From positions 24,861,632 to 24,925,631 of the forward strand of contig OX465105.1 in the NCBI GenBank assembly GCA_949987565.1: a stretch of 64,000 nucleotides of DNA, in the 5' to 3' direction. The position numbers and the translations under genes were made by a program. Each line of letters begins with the position of its first letter. Positions within the stretch are counted from its first letter, which is position 1. Origin of the DNA: Luidia sarsii (taxonomy: Eukaryota > Echinodermata > Asteroidea > Paxillosida > Luidiidae). Positions 1 to 11,653 of this stretch are shown piece by piece. Under the pieces are notes generated by a model, which was not told the DNA's origin, ran no database searches, and saw only the letters and a program-made list of their open reading frames with translations.

Positions 1-125
1 ACATAACAAGCGGTGTACTCGGTGCTTTGCCCGATTTGCCTGCTGAAAAAAATATATATACGGGCAGCGCGGGCGGGATTCAAACTCGCGACTCCTGCTT
101 TTCTAGTGCAGACATCTTAACCACT
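1..125 (-). repeat. tRNA-derived SINE fragment, family 2
   Basis: Reverse complement carries a tRNA B-box-like segment (GAGTTTGAATCCCGCC) beside a 'gtgctttgc..tgctgaaaaaa' block. The same composite recurs at 22060-22245, 45975-46120 and 46815-46945. It lies in the CLUH intron just before the first exon visible here. Family membership is inferred from internal copies only. Confidence 0.6.
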
Positions 126-201
126 TTTTCCGTCTCTTGTTCGCGGCCATGATTCTGTAACTTCTGTACTCTCTCGGTCGTTGGGGGATTTCCTCACCCA
201 G

Positions 202-341
202 GTCACTTGAAGGAGGGCTACGAACTGATCAACGAAGCGCTGAATCTGTTCAACAACGTGTACGGTCCCATGCACCCCGAGATCGCCAGCTGCATGCGCA
301 ACCTGGCACGCCTCAACTACCTCATGGGGGAGCACGGCGAG
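202..341 (+). CDS. CLUH: CLUH exon a (TPR region)
   Basis: Acceptor tcacccag/GTCAC and donor GAG/gtaaga. Encodes [16 protein letters not shown] and following residues, matching the vertebrate CLUH segment KEGQELVSEALNLLNNVYG. Begins in phase, two bases into a codon; ends at a codon boundary. Confidence 0.93.
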
Positions 342-3300
342 GTAAGAGACGGGACCGAGGCGGGAGGCGGGAGGCGGGACCAGGTTTGGAGCAAAACGGT
401 TGGGCTTTCGGCCGTGGGGACACTGTGTCCAGAACTGCATATCTCCTGACACTCTGAACCTATGTAGAATGCAACCGTGTGTTAAAGGTGGTGTCAAAAA
501 TAAAAACAAATTAAAAAAATGAAAACAAAAATTATGCAGCTTCGCTCAAGATAAGGCTATAAAGCCACTTAAGATTAAGGGCTAAGGAAAGAAGGAGATA
601 GAGAGGGACTCAGGAAGGCTGGAGATAGGAATTGACATTCCTTTTAAAAAGGGCAAGATCGTAGGCTGGGGGAAAACATGAACCAGGAAGGGAATTCCAG
701 AGAGAGGCTGAACGTGGGAAGAAGCTGCTCCGATAAGTCTTTGACTCCATGATTGCCCTTTGCCCCTTTCCACTTCACCCCCCACCCCACCACCCCTCTC
801 TGGTCTGACGTCTTGATTTTATCGCGAAGTTTTCAAATCTGTCTGTGCGCTTGTCTCGTTCCCTTCCAGGCCCTGGAGATGCAGCAGAAGGCCGTCATGA
901 TGAGTGAGCGATGCAACGGTGTGGACCATCCCAACACCATCAGTGAATATGTACGTAGGAGTGGGCGCTTAACGGTGGCTCTGTGAATACTCATTGACTC
1001 GCTCTGGGTGACTGTAAGTGATAGCGCCGCCAGGGAAATGACGGCGGGACCACGCCACAGAGCATACGGCAAATATGAACGGACACAAACATCACTCCCC
1101 GAAAAACCCACAATCAAACTGGGGTTGTGATCCATACAGATACATTTTTATGGCATGCCAGACAGAGGAAGTTCTATCTTTACGAGGCTTTGTACACAGA
1201 GTTGGATTATACAGTACTTTTGTTTTCAATGGTATCAGAGTGAAATAGGGAAAACAAGGAAATCAGCTGATCCATGGAAAAGTAGGCATTGTAAACAAAA
1301 CCAAAAATTCCTACATATTCAAAACAGATTAAAATTAAATTGACTTAAATTGAAAAGAAAAGCTTCATCCGCTAACTGCTGTAGCCATGTCCGAATGCTC
1401 ATCGACGTTGCCTCCCGATGCGTTCCGTTTCAGATGCACCTGGCGCTCTACAGCTTTGCCAACGGGCAGGTGACCAGCGCCCTCAAGCTGATGTACAGGG
1501 CCAGGTATCTGACGCTGATCGTCTGCGGGGAGGACCACCCGGAGATGGCACACTTTGACGTAAGTCCGGCCGTTCGACTTGCCCCTGCCCCCTGCCCTCT
1601 GCCCCCTGCCCCCTGACCCCTGCCCCCTGACCCCTGCCCCCTGCCCCCTGCCTCTGCCCCCTGACCCCTGCCCTCTGCCCCCTGACCCCTGCCTCTGCCC
1701 CCTGCCTCTGCCCCCTGACCCCTGCCTCTGCCCCCTGACCCCTGACCCCTGCCCCCTGCCCCCTGCCCCCTGCCCCCTGCCCCCTGCCCCCAATACAATC
1801 CCAATACAATCTCTTCGCTCTTCCAGTGTGACTTTCTGTACTGCATATTATGTGCAGAGGGGAATCGTTAAAAGGATTTCTGAGACTTGGGAGGAGGGAG
1901 GTTTTTGGCTGCTCTGATGTTGTTGTGTTTTTTGGTTTTTTTTTTTTTTCAGAGCAATATTGGTCTGGTCCTACACGGCGTGGGAGAGTCGGACCTTGCC
2001 CTGAAGTTCCTGGAGAAGGCGAGAGAGATCACCCTCAAATATCACGGGACCAAGAGCCTGAAGACAGCTCTGAGGTCAGGATGATGTCTGTCTGTCTGTC
2101 TCTTTCTTTCTGTTTGTCTCCGTCTGTCTGTCTCTTTCTTTCTGTTTGTCTCTGTCTGTCTGTCTGTCCCCTAGTCTGTCTCTGTCTCTGCGTGCCTCTG
2201 TCTGTCTCTGTCTTTGTCTCTCTCTGTGTCGCTGTTTTGTGTCTCTGTCTATGTGTGTCTCGGTCACTTTCTCTGCCTTTCTCTGTCTGTCCCTGTCTCT
2301 GTCCCTGTCTCTGCCTCTGTCTCTGTCTCTGTCTCTGTCTGTCTCTCTCTGTCTCTGTCCCTGTCCTTGTCTCTGTCCCTATCCCTGTCTCTGTCTCTGT
2401 CCCTATCCCTGTCCCTGTCCCTGTGTCTGTGTCTGTCTGTCTGTCTCTGTCTCTGTCTCTGTCTCTGTCCCTGTCCCTGTCCCTATCCCTGTCTCTGTCT
2501 CTGTCTCTGTCTCTGTCCCTATCCCTGTCCCTGTCTCTGTGTCTGTCCCTGTCCCTGTCCCTGTCTCTGTCCCTGTCACTGTCACTGTCTCTGTCCCTGT
2601 CTCTGTCTGTCCCTGTCTCTGTCCCTGTCCTGTCCCTGTCCCTGTCTCTGTCTCTATCTCTGTCCCTGTCCCTGTCCTGTCCCTGTCCCTGTCTCTGTCT
2701 CTATCTCTGTCCCTATCTCTGTCCCTGTCCCTGTGTCTGTCCCTGTCCCTGTCCCTGTCTCTGTCCCTGTCCCTGTCCCTGTCCCTGTCTCTGTCCCTGT
2801 CACTGTCTCTGTCCCTGTCTCTGTCTGTCCCTGTCTCTGTCCCTGTCCTGTCCCTGTCCCTGTCTCTGTCTCTATCTCTGTCCCTGTCCCTGTCCTGTCC
2901 CTGTCCCTGTCTCTATCTCTGTCCCTGTCTCTGTCCCTGTCCCTGTCCCTGTCCCTGTGTCTGTCCCTGTCCCTGTCCCTGTCTCTGTCCCTGTCCCTGT
3001 CCCTGTCCCAGTCCCTCTCTGTCTCTGGTTATCTGTCTGCTGGCTGTCTCGACTCCCTGCCACAAGTTGGCGTGAAACACCATCAGCCATAGCCCTCAAA
3101 GTCGCCAACGTTATTTAGAAGCAAATCTTGGCAATGCCACCCGCTCTATCACCCACGAGTCACTCGCCCAAAATCCGATGGTCGGTGTGCCCTCAAAGGG
3201 CTGACCAAAGGAGACTGCAGCTCTGCCATGTCACACACAAAACAGAAAAGGGCCAGTGAATGGCTTGGATGTGACGGAAAGAGACGAACATCACTTAAGG

Positions 3301-4838
3301 CTGTGGTTGCCGTTGGATTGTCTAAGATAGGGAGTTTCTCGGGAAAGGTTTCGAGGCTAACGGTTGCATGGTTTCTCCCGCAGTCACCACCTGGTGGGCC
3401 GCGTCTACTCCTCACGCGGCGACTTCCGTACCGCCCTCAGGCATGAGAAGGAAGCCTACACCATCTACAGGGAACAGGTACGCTGAGCCTCTCTCGTGAG
3501 CAATCAGGGGGGGGGGGGGAATTGTTCAGACCGGACTGCGATGTAGACTTAAGCCGTGTCCGCACTGGACTTATTTTTTACCGAGCCCGTGGGTAACATT
3601 CCAATGGGTAAATCTTCCCAGCGTCCGCACTTGGACTTTTCGACTCGGGTAAACTAACCGAGACGATCGGTAAAACTAACCGACTCGTGTACATGTGTGT
3701 GTACTCTAGGTACACCAACACGTTGTTACCCTGCGCCCGCATGAGTCTTGCATACAGTAACGTAACGTGCGGGGCACAGGATGTGGTTTTTTACCGAGTC
3801 GTTTACCGAGACGTCGTGTCCGGATTGGACTTATCGACTCGGTTAAACTGACCTGGTCAATTTAACCGGGCAGAAGTTGGTTGGTTAAACTACCCACTGG
3901 AGTCGGGTAGGTTACCTGGGAGGAAAACTTCCTGGGCTGTCCGCACTGGACTTAAAATGGTCAATTTACCCATTTGCTCGGTTAGTTTACCCATTTTAAG
4001 TCCAGTGCGGACGCGGCTTTACAATCTAGTCGCTGTGAGGAGGAGGTTGAGCGTGTTTAACGAGTCTGGACTGTGACGCTGTTGTTCGGGTTGCGGCCAA
4101 CTGGAATTTGGCGCCGATCTCTTGACTGACGGGCGATAGGGACTCCTGATGGGCCAGCTGTGGTGCGGACTGGATGAAGTGGAGCTCAACTTGGACTGAA
4201 CATGGCTGCAGTCATTCTCTCGGCTAACATATTTGGAGAAAAAAAATAATGCCAAAGACATTTGGGTCTGGACCGGCATTTGAACCACAAGACCTCTGGT
4301 TTTGCGTCCCGGTCAGTTTTTCATGGATTTGTTTGACAGGATGACCGGGGAAATATGCACGCTCTAAGAAGTGGAGGAGTGCGGATTTCTATCTTAGCTT
4401 GAGCCTTCTCCAAGGCAAAAGGTTTAAAGTTAAAAGTTTGGTTTCTGAAATTCCCTTTTTTTTTTTTTCCTTTTTTTTTTCACCCTCCAGTTTGGCGAGC
4501 ATCACGAGAAGACGAAGGAGAGTTCGGAGTTCCTTCGCCAGCTGACCCAGCAAGCCGTCAACTTCCAGAAGACGGTAAGCGGCCGCGCTTCCGGCAAGAG
4601 GTGTCCTAAGGCAGGAGGCCTTTGTTGCCGTTGACTCGTGTCCACTTGTTTTGAGTCTTGTACGTCCTCGGTGAATTTCCACCAAACTCCTCGAAGCTTA
4701 CGGACCAGTCACAAGCCGATGAGCAATGCACAGCAACCATATGGCCTGTCACAACTCCATAGTAAGATGAGTTACAATGCGACGTAAGGCTTTGTGAAAT
4801 CCACCCACTGTCTTTCGTAAATCTTACAACAAAGTGTT

Positions 4839-4874
<36 letters not shown>

Positions 4875-5944
4875 GATTGACAAAAAATCCCATTGACATA
4901 ATGGAAATAGCTCGTGAGTTGTGCATCTCAGTAGGTGTTTGTGTTGTGTTCTGAAACTGGTTATATTCCGCGTGTGCTCTGCCGTTGAGTTACCGGCCCT
5001 TTTCAGAGCCACTCTCCGTCTCAAAGAGCGATGGTGTTGTGACATGGCGTCACCGCAAACCTCCGACTCGGGACAGTCTTTGAAATTGACTTCTTCCATT
5101 TGTAGATGATGGAGCTTCGGAAGGGAAACTCACGGGCAGCCATGCACCCCATCCCCTTCAGTGTGCCCTCCATGACCGGCATCCTAGACACGCTCAACAT
5201 GATCAACGGCGTCTTCTTCATACCCATCAGGTGAGGCCAAGGACGATTTCGTCACACTGATCGGACATTTACTCACAATCGCAAGACGATAAACGGTACA
5301 CAAAAACCACGCGACCTATTACAACACATAAGTCTTGTAAGTCTTGCTAGTTGAATGGACTTGCTCTGCACAGATCCATAGACAGCTATGACAATGGACA
5401 GACAGAATAGAGTGAGATATTCCCAATGGTAGCTGACAATCAATCGCAATCGTAAGACAGTGTGTCACAACTTCTGATCGGGTCATCCACCGTACGTTGA
5501 GTTACGAGGCATCGCAAGGCTGTGTGAAATCACACCCCTGCTAACGTAGGTTGATCATAACTTAGAAACTTCTTTACATGGCAGGTCTGTTAAAGCTTTG
5601 AAGTGTGTTTGTAAACAAATCACTGATGGAATAGATTAACCATCAGTGACTAGTTTGCAGTTGAATTCCAACGAACTGCAAACCTTTAATACTGTTCAGT
5701 TTCTGAAAAAAGGAAGTAATTTTCTTTCTTTTTTTGGACCCCCCCCCCCCTCAGTATAAAGTCCAAAGGGCTGCCCAGGGCCAACGCCACCACCTCCGCG
5801 GACAAGAAGCACATCCAGCAGCCTGACGGCGCCCAGTCTCCCCCCTCCAAGGGCAAAGTGGACTCTCCCAGCTCCAGCTCTGGCCCAGCGTCGCCCACAT
5901 CGGACGGGGGTGACTCCATCGACAAGGGGGAGGCACTGAGGTAA
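202..5944 (+). CDS. CLUH: Clustered mitochondria protein homolog (CLUH), C-terminal part, 8 exons
   Basis: CLUH is a cytosolic RNA-binding protein that binds mRNAs of nuclear-encoded mitochondrial proteins and keeps mitochondria distributed. Seen here: eight exons at 202-341, 870-950, 1434-1559, 1953-2074, 3384-3477, 4491-4574, 5106-5230 and 5755-5944, all with GT-AG borders and matching phases. Together they encode 319 residues and a TAA stop. The translation follows the vertebrate CLUH TPR region collinearly ([47 protein letters not shown]). The N-terminal CLU domains lie upstream of the window. The tail after FIPI is Ser/Pro-rich and not conserved, as in vertebrates. Its 3' end faces the 3' end of LIS1 across about 14 kb. 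The family call is secure; the first visible exon begins with the last two bases of a split codon. Confidence 0.95.
870..950 (+). CDS. CLUH: CLUH exon b
   Basis: Acceptor cttccag/GCCCTG and donor TAT/gtacgt; 27 codons ([22 protein letters not shown]), equivalent to the vertebrate ALSNQQKAVLMSER segment. Confidence 0.93.
1153..1350. repeat. ~200-bp dispersed repeat, copy 1
   Basis: Nearly identical to 45482-45680, with only scattered substitutions by eye (shared start cagacagaggaagttctatc). Lies in a CLUH intron here and in LIS1 intron 1 there. No TIRs or coding capacity recognised. Confidence 0.8.
1434..1559 (+). CDS. CLUH: CLUH exon c
   Basis: Acceptor cgtttcag/ATGCAC and donor GAC/gtaagt; 42 codons containing [17 protein letters not shown] and [11 protein letters not shown], collinear with vertebrate CLUH. 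Confidence 0.94.
1575..1795 (+). repeat. CCCCTGCC/CCCCTGA minisatellite in CLUH intron
   Basis: Uninterrupted variants of a 7-bp cytosine-rich unit (gccccct, gacccct) starting 16 bp after a splice donor. It creates long spurious open frames on both strands (GAGGRGQ-type on the minus strand). Confidence 0.95.
1953..2074 (+). CDS. CLUH: CLUH exon d
   Basis: Preceded by a long T tract ending in cag; donor CTGAG/gtcagg. Encodes [20 protein letters not shown] and the [11 protein letters not shown] segment. Ends two bases into the Ser codon completed by exon e. Confidence 0.93.
2078..3020 (+). repeat. CTGTCT/CTGTCC hexanucleotide satellite in CLUH intron
   Basis: About 940 bp of ctgtct, ctgtcc and ctatcc units with larger duplicated blocks (for example 2590-2690 against 2815-2910). 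It begins immediately at the exon d donor. All long frames through it are Leu/Ser/Cys/Pro artefacts. Confidence 0.96.
3384..3477 (+). CDS. CLUH: CLUH exon e
   Basis: Acceptor ctcccgcag/TCACCAC and donor CAG/gtacgc. Encodes (S)[18 protein letters not shown] and [12 protein letters not shown], matching vertebrate SHHLVARVYESKAEFRSAL. Confidence 0.94.
3552..4018. mobile_element. PIF/Harbinger-like MITE, copy A (467 bp)
   Basis: Inverted ends AGCCGTGTCCGCACTGGACT and its complement at the right edge, flanked by TTA at 3549-3551 and 4019-4021. A 3-bp TWA duplication is typical of PIF/Harbinger. No coding capacity. A second copy sits at 59574-60126 in METTL16, and part of a third at about 41870-42010. 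Confidence 0.8.
4491..4574 (+). CDS. CLUH: CLUH exon f
   Basis: Acceptor caccctccag/TTTGGC and donor ACG/gtaagc; 28 codons ([20 protein letters not shown]..), equivalent to vertebrate [20 protein letters not shown]. Confidence 0.94.
5106..5230 (+). CDS. CLUH: CLUH exon g
   Basis: Acceptor tttgtag/ATGATG and donor CAG/gtgagg. Encodes [20 protein letters not shown] and VFFIPI, aligning with the vertebrate LKFTAPSMASVLEQLNVING segment. Confidence 0.93.
5755..5944 (+). CDS. CLUH: CLUH terminal coding exon
   Basis: Follows a C/T tract ending in tcag. Completes the split Ser codon, then 62 residues rich in Ser, Pro and Lys, and a TAA at 5942-5944. No catalytic or structured motif; the vertebrate tail is likewise low-complexity. 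Confidence 0.88.
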
Positions 5945-6339
5945 CCTCAGCGTGCCGCAGACAAACCTCCCATATACAGAAGGAAAACAAAAAAAGAGGA
6001 GAAATTCTTTCTCCGCCATCGTCGGTATCAGACACGTAATAGTGATAATCTGAAGAGAAAAAAAAAATGATTGGATCCATCCTGTGGATGGTTCTGGTTA
6101 CGGCAACATCACTGCTTGCTATCTGTTGTCTGTAGGCATATAATTTGATGGGGGCCGCATGAACGTATTTCGACGGTTTGACGCAGTTCTGAAGGAGCAG
6201 TTTTCCTCACCTCTGTCTCACCTCGCAGTCGTGTGCCCTGCAGCGGCAGAGTCCAGCGAGTGTTTCAGTCTTTTCTGAAAGGCAAGTTGGCTGGGCACGG
6301 GAGGCTGCGCACTGGTCCTCGGCTACAGTGCCGATGTTG

Positions 6340-6630
6340 AGGACAGGGAACCGTTGAAGGTGGGAACCGGTCGACTCTGGGAACCAGTTTATGCAGGGAA
6401 CCGGTTGATGTCAGGGAACCTGCTGATGCAGGGGACCAGTTGATGAAGGGAATCTGCTGAAGCAGAGAGCTATAACCTGCAGGTGCAGGGAGCCAGTTGA
6501 TGCATGGGACCTGCTGATGCAGGGAACCAGTTGATCCTGGGAACCTACTAATGCTGAGAACCAGTTGATGCGGGCAACTGGTGGTGACTGGGAGCCAGCC
6601 AATACAGGGCACCGGTGGAGGCAGGCGGCC
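6340..6630. repeat. Imperfect minisatellite (GGGAACCAGTTGATGCA units)
   Basis: A dozen degenerate units of about 20-27 bp around gggaaccagttgatgcaggg, within the probable CLUH 3' UTR. Confidence 0.85.
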
Positions 6631-7584
6631 AGTGCACCCAAATAATCCTTCCCACCCCTACCACATCTACGTATATTCTATCCAGTAATGTTAGGATCGG
6701 TAAGTGTCTCCTACCTATCACAGACTAAGAAAATGGCCATGAAGTGGAATGTACATTTGTAAGTAAAGGAATTGAATGTTACCTGAAACAGACCAAATGC
6801 CAAAAAAGATAAAAACAAGAAAACTATAAAAAAAAAAATAATACAGAATAAAAACGAGTGGATCGGTTGAGATATTACTTCAAAATATCAATATCAACTT
6901 CCATTCCCCCAAAAAACAGTTATGGTGCTCCTTAGTTTTGCTATTAACCAACTTTAAAAACTTGTTGGTAGAATGAAATTATTATTAAAGTTGTTCGGAG
7001 ATGAATTGTATCAATTGAGATTGATAGAGGATTAAGTGACTATAAGAATTTGTTGTGAGCGTGGCGATGATTGTAGAGTTTTACGTTTTTGTGTTGTTTG
7101 ACCTGACCTTTGTCGGGTTGCACTTTTGAGGTTTGTGCCATTCCCGTCGCTATGACGACACCACTTTGTAGCAGTTGTCATGCCAACCACTCTCTGTCTT
7201 CCAAATGAGCGTAGTGCCCTTACCGTGGACGGAGAAAGCTGCCATAACCACCATCAGAAAATAAGAAAATGTATGTCATATCCTGGTTGTCATGGCAACT
7301 TTCTTTTGTTGAATGAAACCACGTTTCCTGTAGACAGTTTTTTGCAACGACCTTGTAATGTAATTTTAGAGTTGGAGAGAAGTACCGTATTTTGTTATTT
7401 CCGAAGATTTTCTAGTTTGAATTGAATCCCCGTTGTCGGACGTTGTTGCGGTTGCTTAGAGATCGGCTTATTTTTGTACTGGTTTGAAATTCCTGGCCAG
7501 CCGCTGGTCTGGGTTCAGCAGTTTCCTCTGGAAGCGGTTTGTGGGTCAAGGCGACTGGTTGTCACACTGCCAAAGGCGGATTGA

Positions 7585-7590
7585 AATAAA
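7585..7590 (+). terminator. Candidate CLUH polyadenylation signal AATAAA
   Basis: AATAAA 1.64 kb after the CLUH stop. Another candidate is AATAAA near 12646. Which is used cannot be told from sequence. Confidence 0.4.
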
Positions 7591-10500
7591 AGTTCTAAAA
7601 ACCCACGGTGTGTGGTAAAAACTGGGTCTTATAAGTCTTGATAGTTGAATGAACTTGCTCTGTGCAGATCCATAGATAACTATGACGATTGACAGACAGA
7701 ATAGTGTTCAGTATTCCCAATGGTGGCTTGGCAACCTCTTACAATCAATCGCAATCGCAAGACACTGTATCACAACTTCGGATTGGGTTATCCATCGTAA
7801 GTTGAGTTACGATGCATCATAAGGCTTTGTGAAATCCACCCCAGGTCTGGTTCCTGAGCTCGTCAGTGCATTTCGCTTGCGGTCAGTATTTAAAATGAGA
7901 GATGAATCACAATGCGGTGACAGACTAAAATACTAAGCTGGTTGCGGCAAACTCAAAATTCGATAGTCATGATCGTGGAGCAGGAGTATAAAAAAAATGT
8001 AGCCGCCCTTAGCAGAAATGAAAATGTAAAGCAATAATTGATTCTACTGTTGGTGTGTGTTCTGCTTGTGGCATTGGACTCATTTTGGTTCAAGGTTTTT
8101 TCAGGTTTTTCGCTTAGCGAGGACTTCGGTAGCAATACTTTGCCCAGCAGGCTTAGGAAATGTGCCACTGGCCCCCTACTGTAAGTTGGGACTCGGCGTG
8201 TAGGTGATAGTAATGTTTGAGTGGAGCTTTGTATGGGGAATCGACTTGTCAAGTATGAGAGGGCCCTGGGCCCGGAAGTTACACAGTAAAGAATAGCCCG
8301 GGCGTCGGTCTGCTTACGGAGACCTTCAATGAGTTAGAGGTCAACCTTGATCTACAATCATTACTTTTGAAGTTGACTGAGGGCATTTTTTTTTCAAGGA
8401 GTATGGAGAAGATCTATTGTATGCCACCTCTTAGAATTGATTGTAAAATTTGCAGGGAAAAAGTTTTTTAAAACAAATGAGGAAATTTAACCCCAAAAAA
8501 TAAAAACTTGAAAAAAAAAAAAAAAGAGGATGAATTCTGAGATTTGATTGTGACAGTCATGTACCAAGTAACTTTCTATTAGTTTTTATCCAATCCCAGT
8601 ATTTAGTTTTAACAATGCCATTCATTAATGAAAAATGAAAAAGTGGAAAAAAAATTGAGTGGACTTATTGAAAAACAATTATATGGGACGGTTACTTGGG
8701 CTCTGGTTTTTATTGGTGAGAGAGGCTTCACCCGTTGCTATTGGCAACAGTGAGTCTGCCTGCACTGAAGCATGGCTAGTGCATGGAATCCCATGGATAC
8801 GGCCCTAGCAACTGCCTCTGCCAAAGTATCCGTAGGGGAATGTCGACATCATCGTCCTGACTCACCCAGGATTTGTTATCGGGAAGAATTTTGTTGTTTT
8901 TAAGAATGTTTAACAATGCAATCTGTGTGAGAAATCATTTGTATCCCTAATTTATGTATAATTTAAGTGTCTTTTGTTTTAACAACGCGATATAAACAGA
9001 TTTTATTTTGTTGGAGTATTGATAGATTTTTTCCCCACTTTGAGTCTCTGATGTGATAAGCCATTTCTAATGGGGCAATTAAATATGCCTGCCACAAATG
9101 GACAGGGGTTGTATCTGAATACCTCGGCTGCGGCTTTGATTTACGCATGAGGCTATGGAGTATGGAAGCGGCTAGATAGTGGCTACGGGCCCATCCCATA
9201 GACCTGTGTGCTATGTCCAGCCGTAGCCAATCAGTGCTGACACAGCCGGCCTCTTGCCCATCAATTGGCTGAATCATGGTTTTGTTTTTTTCCAATTTTG
9301 TTTTTATGTTTTTTCCAGGTTTTTTTTTATTTTCTCCGATCGAGTCAGTCTTCGGCATCCGAAGTAATCCAGTTATGCCCACTTCCCACTGAGATCACCA
9401 GTCTATTATCAAATGGTGAATCTTAACCAGAAATATCTACGTAATTTGTCAAGATATATTAACAGTAACAGTAAGAGTCTCAAGGCATTGGTTTACTTGA
9501 ACCATGTCTGCTCACACACAAAACTCCTCTGCACTAATCCACATTCTTGATTATACTTTCAATCTAGCATATTAAGTAGCATTGAAAACAATACGTTTTA
9601 ATATTCGTTTCTCTTTCATTTCCGTGTCTCTGCACCAACTCTTTCAATCCTTTTCTTCGCATTTTTTTTATATTTTTCTTCCTATTTTTGCCGCTGGGGC
9701 AAGATGGGTTTGGGACCTTTTGCGCGATGAAACCTGGAACGAGATAGTCCAAAGATTCTTTGAACGAGAACCGGAAACTTTCCAGGCACATTTCTTGTTG
9801 GGAAAACAATAGAGAACATTTTGTATTCAGTCGGTGTCATTTGACAGTCTTGTTTCTCAGCCCCGATGTTTATTCTCGAGCTCAGGCCGAGTGGAACGAG
9901 TGGAAGGTCACTTCTAACCTTCCCACTTGGTACTTCCACCATGCAAACCTTCAACGTTTGCCTCAGGGTGGCTGCCAATAATATGAGGATTTGAATGTCT
10001 AACCTCATTAATGCAGTCCACGATGGTGTCAAAATTCTTCTGTTCAGTGTTGAGCAATGCCATCACTAGCGCTGCAACTCTTATCACCGACGGCAACCTG
10101 GTTTGCTCACCTTTTGTCTCGTCTGAAACACAGCGGTCGTTAATTTAACGTTTGGTGGGTTTTTTTTTAAAGAGCGCTCTAAGCATGCTGTGGCAGAATC
10201 GGTGCACAATGTATACAGTCTACTGCAGTATGTCTTTCAGAACATGATCAGTGTCTATCTGACACCCGGTCAATTTCATTGTGAGGTTTTTTAAAGGATT
10301 TGCAGTCACTTTGTGGCTTAGTGTGTGGACCGTGTCAGAGGTCATGTGGAGGGTTTTCAATATGAAGATGATGGTTGGTGGTGGTGGTTGTTTAGTGGGG
10401 GGGGGGGGTTGGAGTTGGAATAGGGGGCTCTAGCTGGCTGTAGTATTGCCGTAACTGTCGCAGGATTGCTTAGGATCAGGGGGAAAAAAGGGGGTTGGTA

Positions 10501-11107
10501 TCGAATTGATTGTGTAAAGAGTCGTAGGTCAGATATCACTTTGCTTGTCACGTGACATCGCAAAGCACCAGCAATGAGCAATGCAAACTCCTGGTTGTAG
10601 CGTCGTCATGCGTAAGGCCCCCTGAAAGAGGTCAGAACCATGGGCGCGACAACCATGCTATGACAGTAAATGTATTTCACCCATAAAGGATTTTTGAAAA
10701 TATGTGTAGCTCGTGTCAGTAGCTGACGTCAATGGCCAGTGGCTCTGTGCTGAAGTTGTACTAGCTCAGAACTTCCCAGTCATCCATTTATCCCCATAGC
10801 GACGGGCTGTTTCCATGGCAAATGCTAATGGCCCAGTGCACGTAGTACCCAGCTGAGCTCTGTGTCACTGTTTTTAACTGCTGTGTTTAGGAAAAAATTG
10901 TAGGAAGCATTCCACTGTGGACGCTGCTAGACTTGGAAGAGAATTTGACAAGCACTTGTTGATCCAGGTGGTTTTGTGAAGAGTTTGAAAGCACTTGGAT
11001 GTTCCCTTACCTTTAGACCTTGTCCTTTGTTTCGACGTGTCCTCATTATCATCTGGCTGTGTTTTAGCAGTCCAACTCTGCAATAAACTGCCATCCCAGT
11101 CCTGTAT

Positions 11108-11222
11108 AATTGTGGAGAGAGAGGGGGAGAGAGAGGGAGAGAGGGAGAGAGAGAGAGAAGCAGAGAGAAAGAGAGAGAGAGAGAGAGAGAGGCAGAAAGA
11201 GAGGCAGAGAGAGAGAGAGGGC
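11108..11222. repeat. GA-rich microsatellite
   Basis: Runs of gaga with interspersed gggaga and gcaga units in the CLUH-LIS1 intergenic region. Confidence 0.9.
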
Positions 11223-11544
11223 ATGCAGCCTGTTCATTATATAGCACAGTCATGTCAGTAAGAGAGTGTTGTTTCAGAGGCATTTTATTCATCAGATTTA
11301 TTGAAGTTTGGTTGGTTGTTGGGGGTTGGTGGTCCATGTTACCATGCTCTGTTGACAGAAAAGGGCCACTTTTCCCCCAGTCCCCCTCAAAAAAAGGAAA
11401 CATTTAAAAAAGTTGCAGTGACTAGCCATTGTGTGTAATGAAAATGAAATAACAGGGGAGACAGGCGGTACCTATTATGTATTATGAAACCAATGTAATA
11501 TTTGGGAGGGAAAAGTAATAAAAAAGAAAAGAATAAAACATCAA

Positions 11545-11653
11545 AATTTAGTGGGCCTGACGTTTCGATCCTAGCAGGACCTTTCTCAAAGGCAGAGTGA
11601 CTCTGCCTTTGAGAAAGGTCCTGCTAGGATCGAAACGTCAGGCCCACTAAATT
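11545..11653. repeat. Perfect palindrome, 54-bp arms, of the GAAACGTC motif
   Basis: The left arm 11545-11598 and right arm 11600-11653 are exact reverse complements around a single G. Each arm contains the recurring 3'-end block of the Penelope-like fragments (tcctgctaggatcgaaacg). The flank attatgagatttg..ggtaattttagtcag also recurs with other copies. Confidence 0.93.

Noticed and set aside
1850..3118. Long open frames (up to 422 codons) rich in Leu, Ser, Cys, Pro
   Set aside because: They are translations of the CTGTCT/CTGTCC satellite in a CLUH intron; several frames are open at once and composition follows the repeat.
9564..10032. Minus-strand frames of 81 and 116 codons
   Set aside because: No homology recognised, no splice structure, not supported by composition.
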